A DNA stretch of 64,000 bases from Chryseobacterium wanjuense. GTDB lineage: Bacteria > Bacteroidota > Bacteroidia > Flavobacteriales > Weeksellaceae. The stretch spans positions 1,860,001 to 1,924,000 of the forward strand of contig NZ_FOIU01000001.1 of the NCBI RefSeq assembly GCF_900111495.1, given 5' to 3'. Below the pieces are notes generated by a model, which worked only from the letters and a program-made list of their open reading frames with translations, was not told the DNA's origin and ran no database searches. The position numbers and the translations under genes were made by a program. Of the stretch, positions 18,038 through 26,340 are shown piece after piece. The number at the start of each line of letters is the position of its first letter. Within the stretch, counting starts at the first letter, position 1.

Positions 18038-18682
18038 TTATTTCATCTTATTCGTTAAAAATTTTAATTTACATTCTATTTCGTGATGAATTTTCTGAAG
18101 TTCGTCTTCCGATATTTCTCCTCGGGAACGGATTTCAAAAAAACATTTTGCCGTCATTTCTGCATCAATCATAGCATCGTGAGAGCGTTCCATCTTTTCA
18201 TTAAAAAGGAAATCGTAAAGCTGTGGCAGGCGAAAATAATCAACGTCAGGGTTTAAAACATAGTCTTTGCTTTTGAGCATTGTGCAGTAAAAATGGCTCT
18301 GCTGAAAAGGATTTTCCAAACCTGCTCTGTAAAAATCGCAGCTCAATGTATGAATATCGAATTCTGTGAAGTGTCCCGTAATCAGCGGATGATATTCTCG
18401 GATGTCTTCTGAAAGTTTTTTTAAAACAAAGCTTCGTGTTTCTCCGTTTTTGCTTAAAAATTCCCTGGTAATTCCGTGGACTCTGAAGGATGCCACACTG
18501 ATTTTCAAATTTCCAGTATTAATATAAAAATTTTCTTTTTTAACCAGGTTACCGAATTCATCATACAAAATCCACGAAACCTGAACCGCTGACGGCCAGT
18601 TGTCTGTGTCAGAATAAGGCAGATCCCAGCGTTTCGGGATTCCCGTGGTTTCGGTATCGATAAAAAGAAGATATTTTTTCAA
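18038..18682 (-). CDS. DEDDh 3'-5' exonuclease (DnaQ-like)
   Basis: 214-aa single-domain exonuclease of the DNA polymerase III epsilon type. The four metal ligands and the catalytic His are visible: Asp and Glu in FIDTETTGIP, Asp in HFTEFDIHTL, and His and Asp in SHDAMIDAEMT. It is much too short for a polymerase and lacks a C-terminal clamp-binding extension I can recognise, so it is probably a stand-alone nuclease of unknown substrate. It forms a two-gene unit with the DUF294 protein, a pairing frequent in Bacteroidetes beside sodium:solute symporters. The terminator at 18870-18900 separates it from the ara operon, so its promoter should lie at 18683-18870. Confidence 0.88.
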   Translation of the reverse strand: MKKYLLFIDTETTGIPKRWDLPYSDTDNWPSAVQVSWILYDEFGNLVKKENFYINTGNLKISVASFRVHGITREFLSKNGETRSFVLKKLSEDIREYHPLITGHFTEFDIHTLSCDFYRAGLENPFQQSHFYCTMLKSKDYVLNPDVDYFRLPQLYDFLFNEKMERSHDAMIDAEMTAKCFFEIRSRGEISEDELQKIHHEIECKLKFLTNKMK

Positions 18683-18869
18683 AATTTTATTTAAAATTAC
18701 AAAATCATTAGAATTTTTAACAAAGAACTTGTCTAAACTTTTATTTTAAAAGAGACAAAAGATCTAACACATTGGTTATTTAAGTTCATTATTAAACTGA
18801 AAATAAGAACACATAAGTTAAAAAAATATTTGATTTTTATTCTTTGCAGCCTTTAATTTAAACAAACTA

Positions 18870-18900
18870 AAAAAGGGATGCCAATAATGACATCCCTTTT
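18870..18900 (-). terminator. Intrinsic terminator at the end of the ara operon
   Basis: AAAAGGGATG and CATCCCTTTT form a perfect 10-bp stem with a 10-nt loop. T/A runs flank both sides, so it could work in both directions. It lies 15 nt past the stop of the SSS symporter gene. Confidence 0.85.
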
Positions 18901-18914
18901 TAAATATTTTTAAG

Positions 18915-20642
18915 TTACCAGAATCTTACGTAAAGTGCGGTCAGTAAAAGAACCGTCACTACAATCATAACCAAAGTTCTAGAATCTACTTTAAACATTG
19001 TGACATCTATTGCAAAAGCTTTCGGATTCACTTTCGGGCCAGCAAGACTTATCATTACCATCACAGCAACCGTGATAACGAATGACCATCCCATATTAAT
19101 CAAAAACGGAATTTCTGTAATCGTATGAACGACACCGTTTTCTAATTTCTCATAGGTAAAAGCAGTGTATAGCCAGGTTTCTTTCCCGAAAATATCTACG
19201 GCAAAACTGTTGAAGAAAATCGCCAGTAAAAACCCTAGAAGAACACCGACCAAAGCTGCTGTTCCTGTCGTTCTCTTCCAGAACATTCCCAAAAGGAACA
19301 TCGCAAAAACCCCAGGACTGATAAATCCTGTATATTTCTGAATGAAGGTAAAACCTCCTTCTCCTCCGATTCCCAAAACATCCGTCCAGGTAAATGCCAA
19401 AGCAACGGCCATTGCAACAATAATCGCCCAGCGCCCCGTTCTTACCATCTCAATTTCGGTCGCATCTGCTTTCAGGTATTTTTTATAAATATCTAAAGTG
19501 AAAATCGTGGAAATACTGTTTACTTTTCCAGCCAAAGAAGCTACAATGGCTGCGGTAAGTGCTGCCACTGCAAGACCTTTAAGTCCGGTTGGCAAAAATC
19601 CTAAAATAGCTGAATAGGCACCGTCCTTCACCCCATTGAAACCAGGCAAATGTCCTTTTGTGTATAAAACATAGGCTGCAATTCCCGGAAGCATCACAAT
19701 AATCGGCATGAATAACTTCAAAAATCCTGCGAATAAAATTCCGGTTCTTGCGGTTTTCAAATCAGCTCCCAAAGCACGTTGCGTGATATACTGGTTGCAT
19801 CCCCAATAATTCAGGTTTACAATCCATTGCCCTGCAAAATACATCGCCAAGCCCGGTAGAACCACATATTTCTGAACATTCAGATTTTCCGGCATTGCCA
19901 AAGTAGTCGTTGTGGTCTTTGGTTTATCAAGAATTAATTTAAAATGTTGCGGTGCTTCATGAATTAACGTCTGGAAACCTGCAAAAGCATTTCCTACAGC
20001 GGCTCCGTTGATTCTCTGGTCAACAATCTGAAGTGCCATATAAACCGTTGCAAAACCTCCGATAATTAAAACTGCCACCTGAATAACATCGGTATATCCG
20101 ATTACTTTCATTCCGCCCAAGCCAATAAGCAAAGCCATCAGAAGCAATCCAACCATGATAATATGAAGATTATCTCCGCCCAGCAAAGTATCGATCGCCA
20201 AAGCACCGAGATATAGAATAGAAGTAAGGTTTACAATAACGTACAAAAACAGCCAGAAAACAGCCATAATCAGAGAAACCGATTTATTATAGCGGGTTTC
20301 CAGAAATTGGGGCATGGTGTAAATCTTATTTTTAAGATAAATCGGAATAAACCAAACCGCAATGATAATCAATGCAATCGCTGCAATCCATTCGTAAGCT
20401 GCAACAGCAATTCCCACGAAAAATCCTTCCCCACTCATCCCAATGAACTGTTCCGCTGAGATATTGGATGCAATTAAACTGGCTCCAATTGCCCACCAAG
20501 TGAGTGAACCTTCTGCCAGAAAATAATCTTTGCTGCCTGTCGCTGCAGACTTTTTTCTATTGTAAATCCAAATTCCGTACCCCGCTACCACCACAAAATA
20601 AACAAGAAATATGATGATATCAATCGTTGATAAGTTTCCCAT
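18915..20642 (-). CDS. Sodium:solute symporter, SglT-like (probable arabinose/galactose uptake)
   Basis: Inner-membrane SSS-family transporter of 575 aa with about 14 hydrophobic segments. It begins MGNLSTIDIIIFLVYFVVV and carries SLIASNISAEQFIGMSG, the unwound TM1 segment that forms part of sodium and sugar sites in Vibrio SGLT, and YWGCNQYITQRALGA, typical of sugar members. Its sequence is closest in style to the SglT branch rather than acetate or proline carriers. Placement four genes into araB-araD-araA-galM, only 3 nt after galM, argues for L-arabinose or galactose as substrate. It is the last gene before a strong terminator. Confidence 0.9.
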   Translation of the reverse strand: MGNLSTIDIIIFLVYFVVVAGYGIWIYNRKKSAATGSKDYFLAEGSLTWWAIGASLIASNISAEQFIGMSGEGFFVGIAVAAYEWIAAIALIIIAVWFIPIYLKNKIYTMPQFLETRYNKSVSLIMAVFWLFLYVIVNLTSILYLGALAIDTLLGGDNLHIIMVGLLLMALLIGLGGMKVIGYTDVIQVAVLIIGGFATVYMALQIVDQRINGAAVGNAFAGFQTLIHEAPQHFKLILDKPKTTTTTLAMPENLNVQKYVVLPGLAMYFAGQWIVNLNYWGCNQYITQRALGADLKTARTGILFAGFLKLFMPIIVMLPGIAAYVLYTKGHLPGFNGVKDGAYSAILGFLPTGLKGLAVAALTAAIVASLAGKVNSISTIFTLDIYKKYLKADATEIEMVRTGRWAIIVAMAVALAFTWTDVLGIGGEGGFTFIQKYTGFISPGVFAMFLLGMFWKRTTGTAALVGVLLGFLLAIFFNSFAVDIFGKETWLYTAFTYEKLENGVVHTITEIPFLINMGWSFVITVAVMVMISLAGPKVNPKAFAIDVTMFKVDSRTLVMIVVTVLLLTALYVRFW

Positions 20643-20645
20643 AAT

Positions 20646-21803
20646 CTATTTTTTAACTGAGAATTTATAAATCGTTTTAGTTTGATATTTTTGTCCCGGT
20701 TTCAGCTCTGTTGAAGGAAAAGAAGACTGATTCGGAGAATCTGGAAAATGCTGGGTTTCCAAGCAAAATCCTGTTCGAAATTCATTTTTTCCGCCGGTTT
20801 TTGTGTCAAATTTTCCATCAAGAAAGTTTCCGGAGTAGAACTGAACGCCCGGCTCATCCGTAAGAACTTCCATCACTCTTCCAGATTCAGGATGATACAC
20901 TTTGGCAATGCTTCTCATTCCGGTTCCATTTAGAATCCAGTTGTGGTCATATCCTTTTCCTTTTTTAAGCTGATCATCATCTGAATTGATATCTTTCCCG
21001 ATTGGTTTTGAAACTGTGAAATCAAACGGACTTCCCTTTACCGCTTTCTGTTCGCCTGTAGGAATCAACGTTTCATTTACAGGTAAAAATTTATCTGCAT
21101 TGATTTGCAGTTCATGATCGGTAATCGTTTTTGTGAAGTTTCCTGAGAGATTGAAATAGGAATGTTGTGTAAGATTGACAACCGTTGCCTTATCCGTGGT
21201 CGCTTCGTAAGAAATCTCCAAAGCATTGTCATCTGTCAAAGTATATAAAACCGTTGTCGACAGTTTTCCCGGATAGCCTTCTTCGCCATCTGCACTGGTG
21301 TAAGTCAACTTAAGAGTCGGAAATTTTGCATCTTTTATAGACTCGATATTCCAGAATTTGGTATGAAAACCTTCTTTTCCTCCATGAAGACTGTTGGGTC
21401 CGTCATTTTTATCGATGTCGTAAGTTTTACCTTCCAAAGTAAATTTTGCGTTGGCAATTCTGTTTCCGTAACGACCGATCAAAGCGCCGAAATAATAAGG
21501 ATTTCCATTAAAATAATCTTCAGGTTTTGTGAAACCTAAAACAATATCTTCATATTTACCGTTTTTGTCAGGTGCTGTGAGCGATGTGATAATACCCCCA
21601 AAATTGATGACTTCCAAGGTCATTCCGTTTTTGTTGGTTAAGGTATATTTCTTAATAGAATCGCCTTTTGCCGTTACCGCGTAGTCTGAAACTTGTATGT
21701 TTGCCATATTTTCTTTTTGAACCTGATTAGTGGTTTCTTTTTTATTGCATCCGAAAATACATAAAAGTCCAACAATAATAAGGTTATAGTTTATTATTTT
21801 CAT
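20646..21803 (-). CDS. galM: Aldose 1-epimerase (mutarotase), lipoprotein
   Basis: 385-aa GalM-type mutarotase that interconverts alpha and beta anomers of aldoses. The N-terminus (KIINYNLIIVGLLCIFGC) is an SPII signal with the lipid Cys near residue 19, so the enzyme sits in the periplasm, upstream of import. Family signatures are GRYGNRIANAKF, LHGGKEGFHTKFW with the catalytic His region, LTQHSYFNLSG, and the late VQFYSGNFLDG with GFCLETQHFPDSPNQ containing the base Glu. It is sandwiched between araA (21 nt) and the SSS symporter (3 nt), so it presumably supplies the anomer that the symporter or AraA prefers. Confidence 0.94.
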   Translation of the reverse strand: MKIINYNLIIVGLLCIFGCNKKETTNQVQKENMANIQVSDYAVTAKGDSIKKYTLTNKNGMTLEVINFGGIITSLTAPDKNGKYEDIVLGFTKPEDYFNGNPYYFGALIGRYGNRIANAKFTLEGKTYDIDKNDGPNSLHGGKEGFHTKFWNIESIKDAKFPTLKLTYTSADGEEGYPGKLSTTVLYTLTDDNALEISYEATTDKATVVNLTQHSYFNLSGNFTKTITDHELQINADKFLPVNETLIPTGEQKAVKGSPFDFTVSKPIGKDINSDDDQLKKGKGYDHNWILNGTGMRSIAKVYHPESGRVMEVLTDEPGVQFYSGNFLDGKFDTKTGGKNEFRTGFCLETQHFPDSPNQSSFPSTELKPGQKYQTKTIYKFSVKK

Positions 21804-21824
21804 AGTTTGAATGATATTACAAGA

Positions 21825-23321
21825 TTAACGATAATAAATTTCATTCCAGCGTAATGTGTTCTTAAAATCACGGATTTTTGTATCTTCATCAATAACCAAT
21901 GATTCGATGCCCGCAATTTCTGCAAAATCTTCCAACTGCTCTGCCGTAATATTTTCACTGTAACACGTGTGATGTGCTCCACCAGCCAGAATCCAAGCCT
22001 CTGCGGCCGTGTACAAATCCGGCAACGGCTTCCAAAGGATTCTTGCAACAGGAAGTTTTGGCAGTTCCTCTGTAATTTCCAATGCTTTTGTTTTGTTGAT
22101 TAACAGTCTGAAATGATTTCCGAAATCCATTAAAGCAGCATTTAAAGAATCAATATTCCCTCTTGAATTGAATACCAGACGAACAGGATCTGCCTTACCA
22201 CCGATCCCCAACGGATGAATTTCACAAGAAGGTTTGTCAACCGCTAAAACAGGATCAACTTCCAGCATATGAGAGCCTAAAACCGAAGGATTCGAAGGAT
22301 TGAGATGATAAGTATAATCTTCCATAAAAGCATTTCCGCCTTCCAGACCTTGTCCCATCGTTTTCATGGCACGAACCAAAGCCGCTGTTTTCCAGTCGCC
22401 TTCTCCGGCAAAACCATAGCCTTTTTGCATTAACCTCTGAACGGCAATTCCGGGAAGCTGTTCCAGACCGTGAAGATCTTCAAAAGTATCTGAAAAACCT
22501 TTAAAATTTCCGTCTTTCAAAAATTTTTCTAAGCCTAATTCTATTCTTGCTGCTGCTTCAAGCGATTTTCTATGGCTTCCGCCTGAAAGAAGAGATTCAG
22601 CCATCTTGTAAGAAGCTTCATATTCTTCCATTAAAGTTTTAATCTCACCATCACCAATAGAATTGACAACGCTTACCAAATCTCCGATTCCCCAAGTATT
22701 TACCGAAAATCCGAACTTTGTTTCTGCTTCTACTTTGTCGCCTTCTGTCACGGCAACATATCTCATGTTATCTCCAAAACGGGCAAATTTTGCTCCCTGC
22801 CAATCGTCCCAGCCAGCTGCAACACGGCTCCAGTCTCCGATTTGTTTTTGAACTCTTTCCTCTGCCCAGTGCCCTACAACTACTTTTCTGTTTTTGCGAA
22901 GACGGCTTACCATAAAACCGAATTCCCGGTCACCGTGGGCTGCCTGATTCAGGTTCATAAAATCCATATCCATGGTAGACCAAGGAATATCCTGGTTGAA
23001 CTGTGTGTGTAGATGCAGCATTGGTTTTTGCAAAGCCGTCAATCCGCGAATCCACATTTTTGCAGGTGAAAATGTGTGCATCCAGGTTACAATTCCGATG
23101 CAGTTTTCCGCACGGTTAGCTGCCGTTAATGTTTCAAAAATTTCTTCGGTTGATTTTACGGTTGGCTTAATAATAACTTTTACCGGAATTAATGAAGATT
23201 GATTAAAAGCTTCAACAATTTTCTGTGAATGTTCTGCAACCTGAGCTAAGGTTTCAGGACCGTATAGATGTTGGCTTCCGGTGATGAACCAGATTTCTTT
23301 TGTATTGAGAGGTGTTAACAT
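21825..23321 (-). CDS. araA: L-arabinose isomerase
   Basis: Converts L-arabinose to L-ribulose in the cytoplasm; 498 aa, the usual length. It starts [21 protein letters not shown] and shows the typical [22 protein letters not shown], the metal-site region [15 protein letters not shown] with the first conserved Glu, MEDYTYHL with the second, and [10 protein letters not shown] near the C-terminus with a ligand His. It lies between araD and galM. The 146-nt gap toward araD is filled by a long imperfect hairpin repeat that could influence relative expression of araD and araA. Confidence 0.97.
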   Translation of the reverse strand: MLTPLNTKEIWFITGSQHLYGPETLAQVAEHSQKIVEAFNQSSLIPVKVIIKPTVKSTEEIFETLTAANRAENCIGIVTWMHTFSPAKMWIRGLTALQKPMLHLHTQFNQDIPWSTMDMDFMNLNQAAHGDREFGFMVSRLRKNRKVVVGHWAEERVQKQIGDWSRVAAGWDDWQGAKFARFGDNMRYVAVTEGDKVEAETKFGFSVNTWGIGDLVSVVNSIGDGEIKTLMEEYEASYKMAESLLSGGSHRKSLEAAARIELGLEKFLKDGNFKGFSDTFEDLHGLEQLPGIAVQRLMQKGYGFAGEGDWKTAALVRAMKTMGQGLEGGNAFMEDYTYHLNPSNPSVLGSHMLEVDPVLAVDKPSCEIHPLGIGGKADPVRLVFNSRGNIDSLNAALMDFGNHFRLLINKTKALEITEELPKLPVARILWKPLPDLYTAAEAWILAGGAHHTCYSENITAEQLEDFAEIAGIESLVIDEDTKIRDFKNTLRWNEIYYR

Positions 23322-23364
23322 ATTTTTAGTTGATGGTTGTTTGTTGTTTGTTTTTACTGTTGCG

Positions 23365-23448
23365 TTGTCATTCCAAAGAACGAGGAATCTCTATTTGTTA
23401 TATTTAAATGTGATTCTTCACTACACTACGTTTCGTTCACAATGACAA
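23365..23448. repeat. Long imperfect inverted repeat between araD and araA
   Basis: The arms TTGTCATT (23365-23372) and AATGACAA (23441-23448) enclose CGAGGAATCTC and GATTCTTCAC, giving an interrupted hairpin of about 84 nt. Units of this type (GTCATTCC...GAGGAATC...GATTC...AATGAC) recur between genes in Flavobacteriia. In the transcript it would form a stem-loop between two cistrons. Confidence 0.75.
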
Positions 23449-23467
23449 ACTTTATTTTTAATTTTAA

Positions 23468-24166
23468 TTACTGTCCGTAGTAGGCATTTTTGCCGTGTTT
23501 GCGTTCATAATGTTTTTTGATGAGAGAGTCTTTCAGGCGTGGTGCATCAGGATTGATCTGTCTTGTTCGATACGCCATTTCAGCAATGGTTTCCAGAACT
23601 TTGCTGTTGTAGACTGCTTTATCAGCATTTTTACCCCAGGTAAACGGTCCGTGGTTTCCGATAAGTACCATTTCAACTTCTTCGTAAGACAGTTTTTTTT
23701 CTTTGAAGCAATCTAGAATCTGGATTCCAGTATTGTATTCGTAATTTCCTTCGATTAAATCGTCGCGCATTGGAGGTGCACAGGGAATATCTGTCGTTAA
23801 ATGATCTGCATGTGTGGTTCCGAAAATCGGAATATCCATCTGAGCCTGCGCCCAGGCAACGGAATAGATCGCGTGTGTATGAGAAATTCCGCCAATGTTT
23901 TCCCAGTTTTGGTAGAGGTAAGCGTGGGTTTTGGTATCGGAAGACGGTCTTAATTTTCCTTCTACCACATTGGCATCGTAATCCAGAATGACTATGTCTT
24001 CAGGTTTCAGGATCTCGTAAGGAACCCCGCTTGGTTTGATAGCAAAGATTCCTTTTTCACGGTCGACAGCACTCACGTTTCCGAAGGTGTAAACGACAAG
24101 CTTCAATGCGTCCAGCTGCATATTGGCTTCGTAACATTCTCTTTGAAGTTCTTTATAGATGCTCAT
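23468..24166 (-). CDS. araD: L-ribulose-5-phosphate 4-epimerase
   Basis: Class II aldolase-fold zinc enzyme that turns L-ribulose-5-phosphate into D-xylulose-5-phosphate; 232 aa as usual. Zinc ligands are visible in GGISHTHAIYSVAWAQA (His-x-His) and LIGNHGPFTWGK, with the substrate segment GTTHADHLTTDIPCAPP. It is the second gene of the ara operon, 339 nt after araB across a repeat-rich gap, and is followed by araA. Its product enters the transketolase/transaldolase module at the left of the window. Confidence 0.96.
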   Translation of the reverse strand: MSIYKELQRECYEANMQLDALKLVVYTFGNVSAVDREKGIFAIKPSGVPYEILKPEDIVILDYDANVVEGKLRPSSDTKTHAYLYQNWENIGGISHTHAIYSVAWAQAQMDIPIFGTTHADHLTTDIPCAPPMRDDLIEGNYEYNTGIQILDCFKEKKLSYEEVEMVLIGNHGPFTWGKNADKAVYNSKVLETIAEMAYRTRQINPDAPRLKDSLIKKHYERKHGKNAYYGQ

Positions 24167-24505
24167 TTTTTATTATTTTTTGATATTTTCTTTTCTTCAC
24201 AATGCATAGGTTTCACCTATGGCTATTCATATTGAACCCTTCAGGTTCTTTTTGGAAAGTTGAATTGCACGCAGCCCGGCTTGAGCGGAAATCCTTTTTT
24301 TTGCATTAGCAAAAGCGTGGGCAAAAAAGATTGGGAGCGGAAGACGGATAAAGCTGCCATAATTTTTTTGGTTATTGGTTTTTAGTTGATGGTTTTTTAG
24401 TTGATGGTTTTTAATAATTATAATTATTTAACAGGTCGCCTCTACGATGGCTATTAACAGTTCGCTCCTACGGAGCTATATAGAAATTCTATTGGTTTCC
24501 ATTAA
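24167..24505. repeat. araB-araD gap filled with several palindromic repeats
   Basis: 339 nt without a gene. It contains CATAGGT-TTC-ACCTATG (24205-24221), a GAACCCTTCAGGTTC palindrome (about 24233-24247), the second copy of the dispersed TCGCAGCCCGG element (24262-24358), a tandem AGTTGATGGTTTTT pair (about 24384-24412) and GCTCC-TAC-GGAGC (24464-24476). I see no promoter or small gene here. The araB operon probably reads through it. Confidence 0.75.
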
Positions 24506-26203
24506 CTACAAACTGTCAACTATCAACTTCTTTTTTGATTTTATGTTGTTTTCTGTGAAGTCGGCGAGAATCTGATACTCATCCATTAATTCTGCGTATT
24601 TTTCCACGTGATCTGCCTGAGGAAAATATTCTGCTTCGAAATCGGAACCCATTTTCTGACTTGCCTCCTGAACATTTGGATAAATGCCTGCCGAAACTGC
24701 CGCATAAATTGCTGCTCCCAAAGCCGGAGCCTGGTCGGATGCTGCTACGACGATCGGCATATTGAGGACGTTTGCCAACGTTTGCATAATAAACGGGGAT
24801 TTTCTGGCTACCCCACCAATTCCGATGACTTTTTCGATTTTTACGCCTTCTTCTTCGAAACGGTCGACGATTTTTTTCGCCCCGAAACAAATGGCGTTGA
24901 CCAATGCTTTGAAAATATGCGGCGCTTTTGTACCGAGTGAAAGATTGCTGATAGTGGCCTTAAGTTCCTGATTGGCATCCGGCGTTCTTCTTCCGTTGAT
25001 CCAGTCCAGGGCAATAGGAAGGGCTTCGGAAAGAGGAATTTTTTCTGCTTCCAGTGTAAGGTTGCGGATGAGATTATTTTCTATTTCTTCTTTTAACAGC
25101 TGTTTTTGATTTTCATCAATCACGTTGGAATTCAACAGAATATTGTGAACCGGCCAGCTCAGAATATCTTTGTACCACGCCAATACATCACCAAATGCGG
25201 ATTGTCCGGCTTCAAGACCAATTAATCCCGGAATAACGGAGCCATTTACCTGACCACAGATTCCTTTCACCGTTTTATCTCCGATAATTTCGTTGGGTGC
25301 GACCATAATATCGCAGGTTGACGTTCCCATAATGCGGATCAGTGTATTTTCTTCCACTTTTGCACCGACTGCACCGGAATGCGCATCAAAAGTGCCCACT
25401 GTAATGACGGTATCGGTTGTTAGTCCTAATTTTGCAGCCCATTCCTGATTCAGATTTCCCGCCACTTCGTCTGAAGTATATGTTTTTTCGTATAGCCTGT
25501 CACGAAGTTCAGCCAAAGATGGATCTAACAGCTTGAGAAATTCTTTTGACGGCAGCCCGTTCCACGACTCGTGCCACATTGCCTTGTGACCGGCTGCACA
25601 ACGGCTTCTTTTGAAAGTTTCCAAATCCTGATGGTCGGAAAGCAGAAAAGTCATATAATCGCAGTGCTCCATCCAGCTGTAAGCGGAATTTTTCACTTTC
25701 TCATCCTGTCTGTTGATGTGCAGAATTTTTGCCCAAAACCATTCGGAAGAATAGACTCCGCCCTCAAATCTGGTGTAATCTTCACCACCCCAGTTTCTGG
25801 CAAGCTGATTGATTTCTTCGGCTTCGTTAATGGAAGTATGATCTTTCCACAACACCATCATCGCGTTCGGATTTTCTTCAAATCCCGGAGTCAAAGATAA
25901 TGCTATACCTTCTTTGTTCACAGGAATCGGCGATGATCCGGTAGTATCAACACAGATGCTTACAATCGTTTCCGGTGCCACTCCACTTTCTTTTACTACA
26001 TCAGAAATGGTTTGTTGTAAGCCTTCGATATGGTCTAACGGATGCTGGCGAAATTGATTTTCTCCGGGTTGACAAAATTTCCCATGTTTCCATCGTTGAT
26101 AGTAACTGACGGATGTTGCAAGTTCTGCTCCGTTTTCTGTATCGATCAGCACTGCACGTACGGAATCTGTGCCATAATCCAGTCCGATAACATATTTCTT
26201 CAT
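24506..26203 (-). CDS. araB: Ribulokinase
   Basis: FGGY-family kinase of 565 aa that phosphorylates L-ribulose. Visible are the phosphate-1 loop GLDYGTDSVRAVLID, CVDTTGSSPIPV, the substrate region with WKDHTS, the ADP-binding GTFDAHSGAVGAKV plus IMGTSTCDI, and the C-terminal IGIGGVARKSPFIMQT. It heads araB-araD-araA-galM-symporter. A -7 box (26262-26269) and a 19-nt dyad (26286-26304) lie directly upstream in an arrangement almost identical to that before GH3. Confidence 0.97.
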   Translation of the reverse strand: MKKYVIGLDYGTDSVRAVLIDTENGAELATSVSYYQRWKHGKFCQPGENQFRQHPLDHIEGLQQTISDVVKESGVAPETIVSICVDTTGSSPIPVNKEGIALSLTPGFEENPNAMMVLWKDHTSINEAEEINQLARNWGGEDYTRFEGGVYSSEWFWAKILHINRQDEKVKNSAYSWMEHCDYMTFLLSDHQDLETFKRSRCAAGHKAMWHESWNGLPSKEFLKLLDPSLAELRDRLYEKTYTSDEVAGNLNQEWAAKLGLTTDTVITVGTFDAHSGAVGAKVEENTLIRIMGTSTCDIMVAPNEIIGDKTVKGICGQVNGSVIPGLIGLEAGQSAFGDVLAWYKDILSWPVHNILLNSNVIDENQKQLLKEEIENNLIRNLTLEAEKIPLSEALPIALDWINGRRTPDANQELKATISNLSLGTKAPHIFKALVNAICFGAKKIVDRFEEEGVKIEKVIGIGGVARKSPFIMQTLANVLNMPIVVAASDQAPALGAAIYAAVSAGIYPNVQEASQKMGSDFEAEYFPQADHVEKYAELMDEYQILADFTENNIKSKKKLIVDSL

Positions 26204-26261
26204 TTTTGTAATGAATTTAGTTTTAATAAATATTTATATTTCCCTTAATCGGAGAATAAAA

Positions 26262-26304
26262 CAAATATAAGATTCTATTTTAAATAAATGTATAAAATAC
26301 ACTT
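26262..26304 (-). promoter_or_regulatory. araB promoter -7 box and overlapping candidate operator
   Basis: CAAATATA at 26262-26269 is the complement of TATATTTG, a perfect TAnnTTTG -7 box for the minus strand. AAATGT-ATAAAAT-ACACTT (26286-26304) follows 16 nt upstream, where the -33 region should be. About 40 of 44 nt agree with the GH3 promoter at 31111-31154. The arrangement suits repression by an AraR-type protein relieved by arabinose. Confidence 0.7.
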
Positions 26305-26340
26305 AATTTTAACTTTTCTTTTATTTATTGTACTTAAGGT

